The notes: generated by a model from the letters alone, not told the origin. A stretch of DNA of 50,038 nt from Desulfovibrionaceae bacterium (GCA_017454105.1 JAFTDR010000078.1:1-50038); one strand, 5' to 3'; counted from the stretch's first letter, positions 36,642-45,616 are shown. Made by a program: numbers and translations.

Positions 36642-36670
36642 TTGACGATGCACAGTGAACAAAGTATAGT
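36642..36670 (+). promoter_or_regulatory. sigma-70 promoter of purQ operon
   Basis: TTGACG (36642-36647), 17 bases, TATAGT (36665-36670). This places the transcript start about 79 bases before the purQ ATG and leaves room for the leader hairpin at 36695-36731. Confidence 0.75.
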
Positions 36671-36694
36671 TTTGACTTTCAAGATTTTTTTTCG

Positions 36695-36731
36695 CCAGGC
36701 AGAGTGCATCCCTCTACGGCACTCTACCTGG
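36695..36731 (+). promoter_or_regulatory. purQ leader hairpin next to the ribosome-binding site
   Basis: CCAGG-C-AGAGTGC (36695-36707) pairs with GCACTCT-A-CCTGG (36719-36731): 12 pairs with one C-A mismatch. It ends 9 bases before the GAGGAG ribosome-binding site, and its loop contains CCCTC, which could pair with GAGG. A regulatory leader (protein-binding or loop-SD pairing) is possible but unproven. Confidence 0.4.
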
Positions 36732-36755
36732 GCGTTCTGCGAGGAGACAAGCATA

Positions 36756-37553
36756 ATGGTCACCGTTTCGACGATCGTCCTGACCGGCTATGGCACCAAT
36801 TCTCACATCGAGACGGCGCATACCGCACGACTTGCGGGATCGGATCGGGTGGATATTGTACACTGTGCGGATCTTCTTGCTGGTGATGTAACGCTTTCGG
36901 CGTATCAGTTTCTGATCTTTCCCGGCGGCTTCCTCGACGGAGACGATCTGGGAGCAGCGCAGACTGCCGCTGTCAGATGGCGTTACAACAACATTCTGCT
37001 TGACCAGCTACAGCGCTTTCTTGAGGACGGCAAACTGATTCTCGGCATCTGCAACGGTTTTCAGCTTCTCGTCAAACTCGGCATTCTGCCCGGTTTTGAC
37101 GGCAAGTACTTCACGCGTTTTGTCTCGCTTGGACAGAACGATTCAGCGCGTTTTGAGGATCGCTGGGTCACTCTCGGTGTCAACCGGGAAAGCCCCTGCG
37201 TGTTCACGCGCAATCTGTCACGCCTTGATATGCCAGTCCGCCATGGCGAGGGAAAACTTGTCTGCGCGGATGACGCCGTCTTAACCCGCCTCTCAAGCGA
37301 CAATCTCATCGCTCTCAAGTATCTCGATCCCCATACAGGATCCGCCACAACCGACTATCCCGCCAATCCGAACGGTTCCCCCATGGGAATCGCCGGACTC
37401 ACCGATCCGACCGGCCATGTTCTTGGCCTCATGCCCCATCCCGAAGCCTTTCACCACGTAACAAACCACCCCAATTGGACCCGAGGTATGCTCCAAAGCC
37501 CTCCTGGGACCATGCTCTTCAGCAATGCCGTTCACTATCTCAAAACCTGCTAG
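36756..37553 (+). CDS. purQ: FGAM synthase glutaminase subunit PurQ
   Basis: A 265-aa class I glutamine amidotransferase that supplies ammonia to PurL in step four of purine synthesis. The nucleophile elbow GICNGFQ (Cys99) and the HPEA stretch near 230 are present. The start at 36756 (MVTVSTIVLTGYGTN) follows GAGGAGA by 8 bases; the longer open frame upstream covers the promoter and leader and is rejected. It is first in purQ-nif3-zinc-ribbon, with 4 bases to the next gene. Confidence 0.9.
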   Translation: MVTVSTIVLTGYGTNSHIETAHTARLAGSDRVDIVHCADLLAGDVTLSAYQFLIFPGGFLDGDDLGAAQTAAVRWRYNNILLDQLQRFLEDGKLILGICNGFQLLVKLGILPGFDGKYFTRFVSLGQNDSARFEDRWVTLGVNRESPCVFTRNLSRLDMPVRHGEGKLVCADDAVLTRLSSDNLIALKYLDPHTGSATTDYPANPNGSPMGIAGLTDPTGHVLGLMPHPEAFHHVTNHPNWTRGMLQSPPGTMLFSNAVHYLKTC

Positions 37554-37557
37554 CACT

Positions 37558-38355
37558 ATGGACACGCAAACGATCATTTCTGCCATTGAGGCGATTGCGC
37601 CCCTCTCCTCTCAGGCAAACTGGGACAGATCCGGCTTGCAGGTCACCGCATACAGAAAAACGCACAAGCATCTTGCTGTCATGCTGGATCCGATCCCCAT
37701 AAACCTGACGAGCGCAATTGAAATTGGCTGCGACTGTATCCTCTCACACCACCCCCTAAGTCTCAAGCCCGATCTCCCAAACGTCATAAACAACTATTTC
37801 AAAGCGCTCCATTTGCTGATTTCCGCGGACATCCCCCTCTACGCCGCGCACACATCCCTTGACACCAATCTCGAAGGCCCGGCGTCCTGGCTTGCGGACG
37901 AACTCAAAATGACGGATCGCCGCGCGCTCGAAGGTATTGACCGAGATAATCCGCTCAAAGGCTACGGGCTTGTCGGCTCATGTGGCAAATGGCCGCCTGA
38001 CGAGTTTCTATCACGTATTGCCGCCATACTTCCAGTTGACACAGCGACCATTGTGGGCGACATCCCAGATGTCATCACACGCTGCGCCTACTGTACAGGC
38101 TCGGGCGCCTCCCTCATTCCGAATGCGGAGCGGGAAAAGGCGGACATCTATATTACTGGAGACATTAAATACCATGCGGCGCTTGACGCGGATATTTGTG
38201 TTATCGACGTCGGCCATCACTGTCTGGAAGAAGAAATGATGCGCCGCACAAGCAAAGTCCTTGCGGAAACACTGCACGGCCTAACCGTGACATTTATCCC
38301 CTCGCGCGATCCTATTCGTTCATTTGAGGACAGACTTTCAAATTTCCCCTTGTAA
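37558..38355 (+). CDS. Nif3-like dinuclear metal protein
   Basis: A 265-aa member of the NIF3/YbgI/DUF34 family, which forms toroidal hexamers with two metal ions per subunit. The conserved parts are WDRSGLQV, ILSHHPL (metal-binding His pair), YAAHTSLDTN and the C-terminal YITGDIKYHAALDAD / DVGHHCLEE. A role as GTP cyclohydrolase-like or metal-handling protein has been proposed for the family. The ATG at 37558 gives the family N-terminus; an earlier in-frame ATG at 37525 would overlap purQ. Confidence 0.92.
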   Translation: MDTQTIISAIEAIAPLSSQANWDRSGLQVTAYRKTHKHLAVMLDPIPINLTSAIEIGCDCILSHHPLSLKPDLPNVINNYFKALHLLISADIPLYAAHTSLDTNLEGPASWLADELKMTDRRALEGIDRDNPLKGYGLVGSCGKWPPDEFLSRIAAILPVDTATIVGDIPDVITRCAYCTGSGASLIPNAEREKADIYITGDIKYHAALDADICVIDVGHHCLEEEMMRRTSKVLAETLHGLTVTFIPSRDPIRSFEDRLSNFPL

Positions 38356-38367
38356 GGAATCCACCAT

Positions 38368-41300
38368 ATGAGTGTGACATATCTCGAAGAGATAAAACAA
38401 CTCGTTGAACTCCAAAAAATAGACGAAGAGTATTTTGAAACAAAAAGGCTCCTCAACCAGATTCCGGAAGAAATCGCGGCCATTCAGCGGAAAAACGAGA
38501 CCCTGCGCCAGCGTAGGGATCATATCCTTGACAAACTCTCCCATCTGAATGATCAAGATAAGCGGCTCACTAAGGAAATTGAGGAAAACGCGGCCCGCAT
38601 TCGAAAAATCCGGGACGAACTTGATACGGAAAATGACCGCGAGTATCAAACGGGACTCTCTGAGATCGATACGATAGAAAAGAACTCCAGTCTGCGGGAA
38701 GACGAAAAAAACCTGCTGACAGATGAACTCACGATGCAGAACAACCTCCTCGATGACGTTGAGCAGGAATACGAAGCAGGCCTGCGCGAGGAAAAAGAAA
38801 AAAAAGACAAGCTCGCGGAGAAGTCGGAGACATACAAGCGGACAATGGAGGAACTGCTCCTTCTCAGGCAGGAGGCGGTCAAACTCATCTCCGAACCAGT
38901 TCTCAAGCGCTACGAATTTATCAGTGAACGACTTGAACACCCAGTGATTGTTGCTGTCCACGACGGCGGTATCTGTAGCGGCTGCCACATCGCAGTTCCC
39001 CCGCAAAATTATATTGAGCTGCAGCGTGGCCAGCAAATCTTAAACTGCCCAAACTGCGAACGACTCATCTTCTGGAGCAACCATTTCGAAGAGGATATTG
39101 AGGCAGACTACGATCAAGACCTTGAAAAAAAATTGCGCATAAAGGCCAAGTCGCGCGAGCGCAGCCAGAAGAATTCCGACGACGATTTCTTTGAACAGGA
39201 CGACATGCACGACGATGTGTACGACGACATGCATGATGATATGGGCGATGATGTTCACGACGATATGCATGACGATATGCATGACGATATAAAGGATGCC
39301 GCAGCAGAGGATGTTATCCTTAACGAGAATGACGTTCCTGAGGTCAAAACACGAAAGAAGCGGGCAAAACCTGCTGCGCAGGAGGCCAATGGCAACGAAG
39401 CGGCGGATGACGCCAAAACCTTAGCATTTGATGAGGATAGCACAGAGACTATGGCAGAGAAGAAAACAAAATTAAAAAAGAAAGTGAAGGAGACGTCTGA
39501 GGTCAGCTCTGAATCGAAAGAGACAGAGGCTCCAGACGAAGCCTCCGTTGACGAGTCCGCCCAAAAGAAAACGCCCACAAAGGCGCAAAAAACAAAGGCA
39601 GAAGCTACAGAAGCTGACGCAAAGAAGAAAACGACGAAGAAGCAAGAGAGTGCCGCGCAGTCAGACGATACAAGTGACGAGGCAGAGGACGCGGCCAAAT
39701 CAAAAAAGAAGGCAGCGCCCAAGAAAAAGACAACGGCCAAGACAGAAGACGGTGCCGCAGACGATGCTGCCAAAGAGGCATCTAAGGACGAAAAGGCTGA
39801 CACAGAAGAGCCCAAGAAAGCCAAGGCGCCGAAAAAATCCTCGAAAAAGTCCTCTAAGGACGAAGAAGACGAGAGCATAGCGGACAGCGAGAGTGCTGAC
39901 GAAAAAGCTGCGGAAGAGCCGGCCAAAAAGACGAAAACTGCCAAGAAATCTTCGAAAAATACTGAAAGCGACGAAAGTGCGGACGAAGGAAAGGCAAAAG
40001 CTGCGAAAAAGTCGTCCCAGAAAAAGTCCAAGGCCGAAGCGGACAGCGAGGAATCCTTTGAGGATGATGCGGCCGAGGTCATAGTGGACGATGAGACTAA
40101 AGACGAGACTCTTGACGAAGAGAGTAGCAAAAAAGCCAAGTCCTCTAAAAAGTCCTCTAAAAAATCCTCAAAGGCCGAGCCCGCACCAAGCGTAGACGAC
40201 GAGAGTGCTGAAGTCATCATTGACGATGACTCTATTGACGATGACTCTGAGGATAAGGCGCAGAAGGTCACGCTCGAAGAGGACAGTACAGAAGAAAGTG
40301 AAGAGGGTGCCAAAAAGGCCAAGTCCTCCAAGAAGTCCTCTAAAAAATCCTCAAAGGCCGAGTCCGCACCAAACGTCGACGATGAGAGTGCTGAGGTCAT
40401 CATTGACGATGAACTGGACGACGAGCAGGCCCAAGAAAAATCTCAAGACAAATCTCAAGACAAATCTCAGGACAAGTCAAAGAAAAGCAAAACCTCAAAG
40501 AAAACCACACAGAAAAAGACCGCCAAAGACGAGGCGAATGACGAGGCCGATGACCATACAGAAGAAGTCGTCCTAGACGACGAGCCGGACGAGAAATCGG
40601 ACTCCGAAGCACAATCTGAAGACAAAGCGAAAAAAGCCAAAACGTCTAAGAAGTCCACCCAGAAAAAGGCGGCCAAAGCTGAGACGGATGACGAGGCGAA
40701 TACAGAAGAACTCGTCCTAGACGATGAGCCGGACGAGGAATCGGACTCCGAAGCACAATCTGAAGACAAAGCGAAAAAAGCCAAAACGCCTAAGAAGTCC
40801 CCCCAGAAAAAGGCGACCAAAGCTGGGACGGATGACGAGAGCGATGAGGACGATGACGAAGTACCAAGCTCCACAAAGCAAAAGGCCAGCAAGAAGTCGT
40901 CCAAAAAGCCTGTCCAAAAAACTGAAGACGATCTCGACGACAATGAGAACGACGGCGAGATCCGTGAGATCATCCTTGAGGACGATGAAGACGAGGACGT
41001 AAGCCCCAAAAAGGACAAGGCTCCGAAAAAAGACGCCAAGAAAGAGACAGCCGATGCGGCGCACGACGAAGAAGACGATGTCGATGGCGCAAAACAGGTA
41101 AAAGCTCCGAAAAAGTCCCCGTCGAAAAAAGCGGCCAAGCAGGAAGAGGACGTTGTCCTCGACAGTGAGGTGGATGAGGACAAAGACGAGGATAGCTCCA
41201 AAAAGAAGGCCTCGAAAAAAGCCTCTCAGAAAAAAGCGACCAAGAAAGACGAAGACGCCGATCCAGAACTTGTCATTGAAGACGAAGCAGACGACGAAGA

Positions 41301-41655
41301 GGACAGTCCAAAGAAGTCAAAGTCAGCGAAAAAAGCCTCTGCCAAAAACGAGAGTCCTGAAAGCGATGAGGACAGCGCTGAGGTGAAGAAAGCCTCTTCA
41401 AAAGCGAAAAAAGACAAAAAATCTGCGAAGACAGAGAAGAAGACAAAGAAAGAGGAGAGCAAGGACACTCTGCCTGACGAGGAGGACGACGCGGAAGACG
41501 AGTGGGGTGACGAGGGCGAAGAACCTCAAAAACCTGCGAAAAAAGGCTCAACTGAGGACGACGACTGGGGTGCAGAGGATTCGGATAAGACCTCCAAGAA
41601 AAAAAAGCCAGCGAAAAAGGCTGCTGAAGACGGGAAGTCTAAGAAGAGTTCGTAA
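38368..41655 (+). CDS. C4 zinc-ribbon coiled-coil protein with giant charged tail
   Basis: Residues 1-240 match the usual bacterial zinc-ribbon (DUF164 / zf-RING_7) protein: a long antiparallel coiled coil, then Cys203-x2-Cys206 and Cys227-x2-Cys230. Family members are normally about 240 aa. Here the frame continues for about 850 more residues with almost only Lys, Ser, Asp, Glu and Ala. First come His-Asp repeats (HDDM, residues 279-307), then repeated modules with KKSSKKSSKAE and acidic DDESAEVIIDD blocks, ending GKSKKSS. Nucleotide-level duplications are seen at about 40130-40230 versus 40310-40410 and 40580-40700 versus 40730-40850. The frame stays open throughout, so the tail is translated. 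It resembles histone-H1-like or nucleolin-like mixed-charge proteins; function unknown. Confidence 0.88.
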   Translation: MSVTYLEEIKQLVELQKIDEEYFETKRLLNQIPEEIAAIQRKNETLRQRRDHILDKLSHLNDQDKRLTKEIEENAARIRKIRDELDTENDREYQTGLSEIDTIEKNSSLREDEKNLLTDELTMQNNLLDDVEQEYEAGLREEKEKKDKLAEKSETYKRTMEELLLLRQEAVKLISEPVLKRYEFISERLEHPVIVAVHDGGICSGCHIAVPPQNYIELQRGQQILNCPNCERLIFWSNHFEEDIEADYDQDLEKKLRIKAKSRERSQKNSDDDFFEQDDMHDDVYDDMHDDMGDDVHDDMHDDMHDDIKDAAAEDVILNENDVPEVKTRKKRAKPAAQEANGNEAADDAKTLAFDEDSTETMAEKKTKLKKKVKETSEVSSESKETEAPDEASVDESAQKKTPTKAQKTKAEATEADAKKKTTKKQESAAQSDDTSDEAEDAAKSKKKAAPKKKTTAKTEDGAADDAAKEASKDEKADTEEPKKAKAPKKSSKKSSKDEEDESIADSESADEKAAEEPAKKTKTAKKSSKNTESDESADEGKAKAAKKSSQKKSKAEADSEESFEDDAAEVIVDDETKDETLDEESSKKAKSSKKSSKKSSKAEPAPSVDDESAEVIIDDDSIDDDSEDKAQKVTLEEDSTEESEEGAKKAKSSKKSSKKSSKAESAPNVDDESAEVIIDDELDDEQAQEKSQDKSQDKSQDKSKKSKTSKKTTQKKTAKDEANDEADDHTEEVVLDDEPDEKSDSEAQSEDKAKKAKTSKKSTQKKAAKAETDDEANTEELVLDDEPDEESDSEAQSEDKAKKAKTPKKSPQKKATKAGTDDESDEDDDEVPSSTKQKASKKSSKKPVQKTEDDLDDNENDGEIREIILEDDEDEDVSPKKDKAPKKDAKKETADAAHDEEDDVDGAKQVKAPKKSPSKKAAKQEEDVVLDSEVDEDKDEDSSKKKASKKASQKKATKKDEDADPELVIEDEADDEEDSPKKSKSAKKASAKNESPESDEDSAEVKKASSKAKKDKKSAKTEKKTKKEESKDTLPDEEDDAEDEWGDEGEEPQKPAKKGSTEDDDWGAEDSDKTSKKKKPAKKAAEDGKSKKSS

Positions 41656-41712
41656 TTCTCCTCCCGTATCCATTGACAAGACCTGCGAGAAAAACAAGCC
41701 GTATTCCAACAT

Positions 41713-42050
41713 TGCAGGAGTCGGATATGTCGTCGCTGCGGCGAAAGCCGGAGAGGAAAGTCCGGGCTCAATAGGGCAAGACGCTGGGTAACGCCCAGAA
41801 AGGGTGACCTTTGGACAGCGCAACAGAAAGCAGACCGCCGGCAACGGTAAGGGTGAAACGGTGAGGTAAGAGCTCACCAGAGGATGTGGTGACATGTCCT
41901 GCTTTGCATACCCCGTCGTGAGCAAGACCAAATAGGAAAGGGGCCGGCCCGGCCATACCTTTCGGGTAGGTTGCTTGAGTGCGTGGGTAACCACGCACCT
42001 AGAGGAATGACGACACGCGACAGAACCCGGCTTATAGTTCGACTCCCGCA
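41713..42050 (+). ncRNA. rnpB: RNase P RNA, bacterial type A
   Basis: The catalytic RNA that trims tRNA 5' leaders. Diagnostic conserved blocks appear in order: GAGGAAAGTCCGGGCTC, ACAGAAAGCAGACCG, GAGCAAGACCAAATAGG and AGAGGAATGACGACACGCGA followed by ACAGAACCCGGCTTATAG. The ends pair as helix P1 (GGAGTCG near 41717 with CGACTCC near 42046), which fixes the boundaries to within a few bases. It follows the zinc-ribbon gene and has its own terminator. Confidence 0.96.
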
Positions 42051-42055
42051 CTCTT

Positions 42056-42095
42056 ATATGAAAAAGGCCTCGGATTCCCGGGGCCTTTTTCATAT
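42056..42095 (+). terminator. terminator of rnpB
   Basis: ATATGAAAAAGGCC (42056 on) pairs with GGCCTTTTTCATAT (to 42095), with a CGG/CCG inner part and T-run inside the right arm. It can work in both directions. Confidence 0.85.
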
Positions 42096-42326
42096 GCTAA
42101 GGCAAAACAAATCTTGGGCACGCTCGCAGCCACTTTACGAAACCTCTTTCTTCGTCTACGCTTTTATCCTGGACACGCAGTGCGTCTTGTGAAAAACGTG
42201 GCGCACCCGTCACTGTCAGTGTGCGTCGGGACAAAAATTTTGGCTCCCCAGAAAATGAACAAGCGTGAGCTGCTGCTTTTTCGCCGGCACAGCGCACGTT
42301 TTCCTTGCCAAACTGCTGGCACAAAA

Positions 42327-42354
42327 AAAAGGGAGACCAAGCGATCTCCCTTTT
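42327..42354 (-). terminator. terminator of flgBC
   Basis: On the minus strand AAAAGGGAGA (42354-42345) pairs with TCTCCCTTTT (42336-42327), followed by further T. It lies 6 bases after the flgC stop. Confidence 0.85.
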
Positions 42355-42360
42355 AGGCAC

Positions 42361-42801
42361 TTATGCCTTTCCTATTTCCAAGGCTTTTGTATACATGCCC
42401 TTGATACTTTCCACTGTCGTCACATTGGCCTCATAGTTGCGTTGCGCTGTCATAAGATTGGCCATTTCCTCAACGACATTGATATCTGGGTAATAGACAT
42501 AGCCGTCTTTATTTGCGTCAGGATGCCCGGGCTCATAGACAGCCCGCAGCGGACGCTTGTCCTGTTGAATCCCAAGAACACGGACGCCCTGCACTTCTCT
42601 GTCGAGTGCCGAACGCATGTGAACGGAAAAGGGGTCATCGACCGGAGTCGCTGTCTGCACAACAGTGCGGCGGCGATAGGGACCGCCGTGCGGTGTACGC
42701 GTTGTCTTGACATTGGCCAAATTCATGGCGATCGTATTTATTCTTGTCCGGTCCGCACTCAGGCCAGAGGCGCTGATATCGAGAGCTGTCATGAAATCCA
42801 T
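42361..42801 (-). CDS. flgC: flagellar basal-body rod protein FlgC
   Basis: A 146-aa proximal rod protein. The N-terminal stretch ALDISASGLSADRTRINTIA and the C-terminal EEMANLMTAQRNYEANVTTV are typical of the rod/hook family and form the helical coiled-coil core of the rod. It is exported by the flagellar type III apparatus, so it has no Sec signal. It lies 9 bases after flgB. A terminator follows directly, so fliE and later rod genes are not in this transcript, unlike many flgBC-fliE operons. Confidence 0.96.
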   Translation of the reverse strand: MDFMTALDISASGLSADRTRINTIAMNLANVKTTRTPHGGPYRRRTVVQTATPVDDPFSVHMRSALDREVQGVRVLGIQQDKRPLRAVYEPGHPDANKDGYVYYPDINVVEEMANLMTAQRNYEANVTTVESIKGMYTKALEIGKA

Positions 42802-42810
42802 ACACTCCCC

Positions 42811-43224
42811 CTATGCCTGCTTCCCATCGGTAATAATGGTGTTGATCCCTTCAAAGGACTTTGAAATAACCTGTGTCAGCGCGGAATAATGCAGATTGCA
42901 CTTGGCGAGCTTGGCCATTTCCTTGTCTATGTTGACACGATCCTCGCCGTGAATCTGACGCGGCTTAAGCTGCTTATCCCACTCGGGTCCGAAGGTTTCG
43001 GGATTGAACTGTGTCGGCATATGCCCTTGATTGGTGAGGCTCATGCGCCCGTTCATATCAAGTCCCATTGCCTGCTGCAATTCCTTTTCAAACGTCAGTT
43101 CGCGGGGCTTGTAGTTCGGAGTCTCAATATTCGCAAGATTGCCTGTGATCACATTCTGACGCTGCAACTGCATATCCAAAACTCGACCAACGAGGCCGAT
43201 CTGATTTGCAAATAAGCCTTTCAT
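42811..43224 (-). CDS. flgB: flagellar basal-body rod protein FlgB
   Basis: A 137-aa proximal rod protein with the family pattern (RQNVITGNLANIETPNYKPR near the N-terminus). The start at 43224 (MKGLFANQ) is set by AAGGAGG 8 bases upstream; a frame start 8 codons earlier lies before that site. Transcription comes from the sigma-54 promoter at 43274-43289, fitting early or middle flagellar genes under sigma-54 control. Confidence 0.96.
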   Translation of the reverse strand: MKGLFANQIGLVGRVLDMQLQRQNVITGNLANIETPNYKPRELTFEKELQQAMGLDMNGRMSLTNQGHMPTQFNPETFGPEWDKQLKPRQIHGEDRVNIDKEMAKLAKCNLHYSALTQVISKSFEGINTIITDGKQA

Positions 43225-43273
43225 GGGAAAGCCTCCTTCATACATCACTATTCCTCATGTATACACCCTCTAT

Positions 43274-43289
43274 TGCAAACAGTGTGCCA
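43274..43289 (-). promoter_or_regulatory. sigma-54 promoter of flgBC
   Basis: On the minus strand TGGCACACTGTTTGCA matches the sigma-54 consensus TGGCAC-N5-TTGCA, with GG and GC 10 bases apart. The expected start site is about 38 bases before flgB. It is a likely target of the RpoN encoded at 32933-34363. Confidence 0.88.
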
Positions 43290-43526
43290 GAGAGGGCAAA
43301 TCCCTCACAAGGGCCCTCGCACAAAGGGTATTACGACAATGTCGCCTGCCCAAGGGCGTGTGCGTACAGAGAAGCTGTAGCGAAGGACCGCTAAAAAAAT
43401 GACGCACAATAGAGGTGACTTTTCTCTGAGAGGAGATTCTTGACATATTTCAGTGGAGGCAATACACAATACATTAAATTTTGTGCATTTTTCATCCAAA
43501 CTTTAGATAAGGCTGCTCTCGCATCC

Positions 43527-45506
43527 ATGACTCTACAAACAAAACTCTCCCTATCGATAAGCTGTGCTATCGCGCTTTCTGTGCTTTTTACTGTTTTCTT
43601 AACCTGGAAGCGCGTCAATACATTATCAATACACACTGAAACAAGCGACTTCTCATCTGCGGCCAAAACGCTGGAACACATACTTGAGAGTTCCTTTTTC
43701 GACTACCTGATACATAAAGCTCAGATTGTAATCGAGACAAAGAAAAAAATACAAAGAATCACCATGAACACCTGGAGGGACATCCAATCCGTTGAGCGCA
43801 TCTACCCTCCCTCAGAAAAGCGCGACGAACTGATAACAAGTATTATTAGAGATGGGTATGATCACACGGACAAAACATCCGCCCGTATCTTTCTCACTGA
43901 CGAGCAAACTGTCCTCGAAAAGGGCATTCCAGACCTGCAGATCTCGCCTGACACAAAAAATTCAAAGAACGAGACGATCACAAGTATTATCAAAAGCCTC
44001 AAGCCAAACGGTAAATTTTTCTTGATAGCCGCGTCAGGTGAGCATGATTCCTATAAATTCCTCTATATTCTCCCGTTTACCACGCAGTCCAATCAAATAA
44101 ACAAAGAACCAAAACGCCTGCTCATCTGTGCCCAGCGCCTGGTTACGCTCTTCGACTCAGCCAATCAACTCCTGGAAGACCATTTCAAGCAAGCGCGGCA
44201 AACCATTTCCAATTCTCTTTTTTTCGAGAAATCGCACCTTGTTCTCTATGACAATAGCGACACCCCTCTCGCTCACCAGGGTGAATACAACCCTATACAA
44301 AACGTTTTTCAAGAACTCAAAATTCAAGCAAGGGCTCAGAACTCCGTAACAAAGATAATTGATACAGAACAAGGCGAATTTCTTTGCCACTGCTCCTGGA
44401 TACGCGCCTTTGACTGGTACTTTTTAGCGGCGGCCCCACTTGAGATACTCAAAAAACCCTCCAAGGAACTCATCTCGACCATTACATTCGCAGGGCTTAG
44501 CATCCTCATCATGGCAATAATCACAACGGCGAGCATCCTCACCCGCGCGCTTCAGCCTCTGCAGTACTTAAGCCATTGCGCAAGAAAGCTCGCCTCCCTG
44601 GATCTCTCAAGCCAATCAGGCCTTGCCCAGATGGATGCTCTCCCAAAGGAGAAGCTTCCACTCAACCGAAATGACGAGGTGGGCGATCTCTCAAAAGCAT
44701 TTGCCACCATGAGTCACGAGCTTGCCAATAACATTCGCTCGACTATGCAGGTCATGACAAAGCAGAAACGCGTTGAGGGCGAACTTGCGGCTGCACGCGA
44801 CATCCAGGTGGGCATACTCCCGTCGAGTGAGCCTATCCCCTCAGAGCCCGGCTTTTCAATTGCGGCTTTTCTTGAGCCTGCCAGGGAAGTTGGTGGCGAT
44901 CTGTACGATTGTTTTCCCCTTGCCCAAGGCACAAAAGCCATTGTTATGGGCGATGTCTCAGGAAAAGGCATACCGGCGTCGCTCTTTATGACAATGAGCG
45001 TGACGCTCATCCGCTACGCCTTACGCTCCGAACACTCTCCAGAACTGGCTATGAACCAAGTCAACGCTCTCCTCGAAGAACACAATCCAGGATCCATGTT
45101 TGTGACACTCTTCATGGGGATCTATACGCCAAGTACCGGGGAACTCATCTATGCAAATGGTGGCCACTGTCTGCCAATCATCATGGGCGCTGATGGAGCC
45201 ATTCGCAAACTCACAAATCTGAGCGGACCAATTGTCGGGGCAATGCCCAGCCTGAACTATCAGCTCTACAAGGACGTCCTCGCTCCTGGAGAACTGTGCT
45301 TTCTCTACACTGACGGACTTACGGAAGCCATGAATGACCGCAAAGAACTCTATGGCGAGGAGAGGCTCATCGCCTGCATGGCAAAGCATACAGGACTCAG
45401 TCCGAAAGCATTCCAGGAAGCTATCTTTGAGGATATCTGCGCGTTCCGTGGAAACGAACCGCCCTCAGACGATATAACGATGCTGACAGTCGCCCGAATT
45501 CCATGA
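43527..45506 (+). CDS. membrane PP2C (SpoIIE/RsbU-type) phosphatase with HAMP
   Basis: A 659-aa sensor phosphatase. TM1 (about 8-26), a 310-residue periplasmic sensor region, TM2 (about 345-367), a HAMP segment (LQPLQYLSHCARKLASLDL) and a coiled coil lead to a PP2C-type phosphatase domain (ARDIQVGILP, REVGGDLYDCF, GDVSGKGIPASLFM, YANGGHCLPI, LYTDGLTEA, SDDITMLTV) with the metal-binding Asp residues present. Such proteins dephosphorylate anti-anti-sigma (STAS) proteins in partner-switching pathways. The start at 43527 (MTLQTKLSLSI) gives a normal N-terminus; a TTG at 43440 with GAGGAG upstream is possible, but TTGACA there may instead be a -35 element. A cut-down frame overlaps its stop. Confidence 0.9.
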   Translation: MTLQTKLSLSISCAIALSVLFTVFLTWKRVNTLSIHTETSDFSSAAKTLEHILESSFFDYLIHKAQIVIETKKKIQRITMNTWRDIQSVERIYPPSEKRDELITSIIRDGYDHTDKTSARIFLTDEQTVLEKGIPDLQISPDTKNSKNETITSIIKSLKPNGKFFLIAASGEHDSYKFLYILPFTTQSNQINKEPKRLLICAQRLVTLFDSANQLLEDHFKQARQTISNSLFFEKSHLVLYDNSDTPLAHQGEYNPIQNVFQELKIQARAQNSVTKIIDTEQGEFLCHCSWIRAFDWYFLAAAPLEILKKPSKELISTITFAGLSILIMAIITTASILTRALQPLQYLSHCARKLASLDLSSQSGLAQMDALPKEKLPLNRNDEVGDLSKAFATMSHELANNIRSTMQVMTKQKRVEGELAAARDIQVGILPSSEPIPSEPGFSIAAFLEPAREVGGDLYDCFPLAQGTKAIVMGDVSGKGIPASLFMTMSVTLIRYALRSEHSPELAMNQVNALLEEHNPGSMFVTLFMGIYTPSTGELIYANGGHCLPIIMGADGAIRKLTNLSGPIVGAMPSLNYQLYKDVLAPGELCFLYTDGLTEAMNDRKELYGEERLIACMAKHTGLSPKAFQEAIFEDICAFRGNEPPSDDITMLTVARIP

Positions 45507-45616
45507 CAGCAGAATTTGCGTACTCACCCCAAAAATCCCAACTTGAACTGCTCGTAAAAGCCCTGCCAAACACGAGGGAAAAAGAGCCCTGCGCGCATGG
45601 CTCGGCATACCTCTGA
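45503..45616 (+). CDS. 37-aa frame coupled to the phosphatase, possible truncated RsbW-type gene
   Basis: The ATG overlaps the phosphatase stop (ATGA). The product starts MTAEFAYSPQKSQLELLVKA and stops after 37 residues. Phosphatases of this type are often followed by an anti-sigma kinase (RsbW/HATPase) whose N-terminus begins in this way, so this may be the stub of a lost gene. It is too short to be sure. Confidence 0.3.
   Translation: MTAEFAYSPQKSQLELLVKALPNTREKEPCAHGSAYL

Noticed and set aside
39200-39294. CRISPR-like array at the repeated GACGATATGCAT units
   Set aside because: The units are in-frame codons for HDDM repeats without unique spacers, inside a coding region; no cas genes occur in the window.
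39255-40403. 382-aa minus-strand Ser/Ala/Phe-rich frame
   Set aside because: It is the antisense reading of the zinc-ribbon tail repeats; the sense frame is continuous with a recognised domain.
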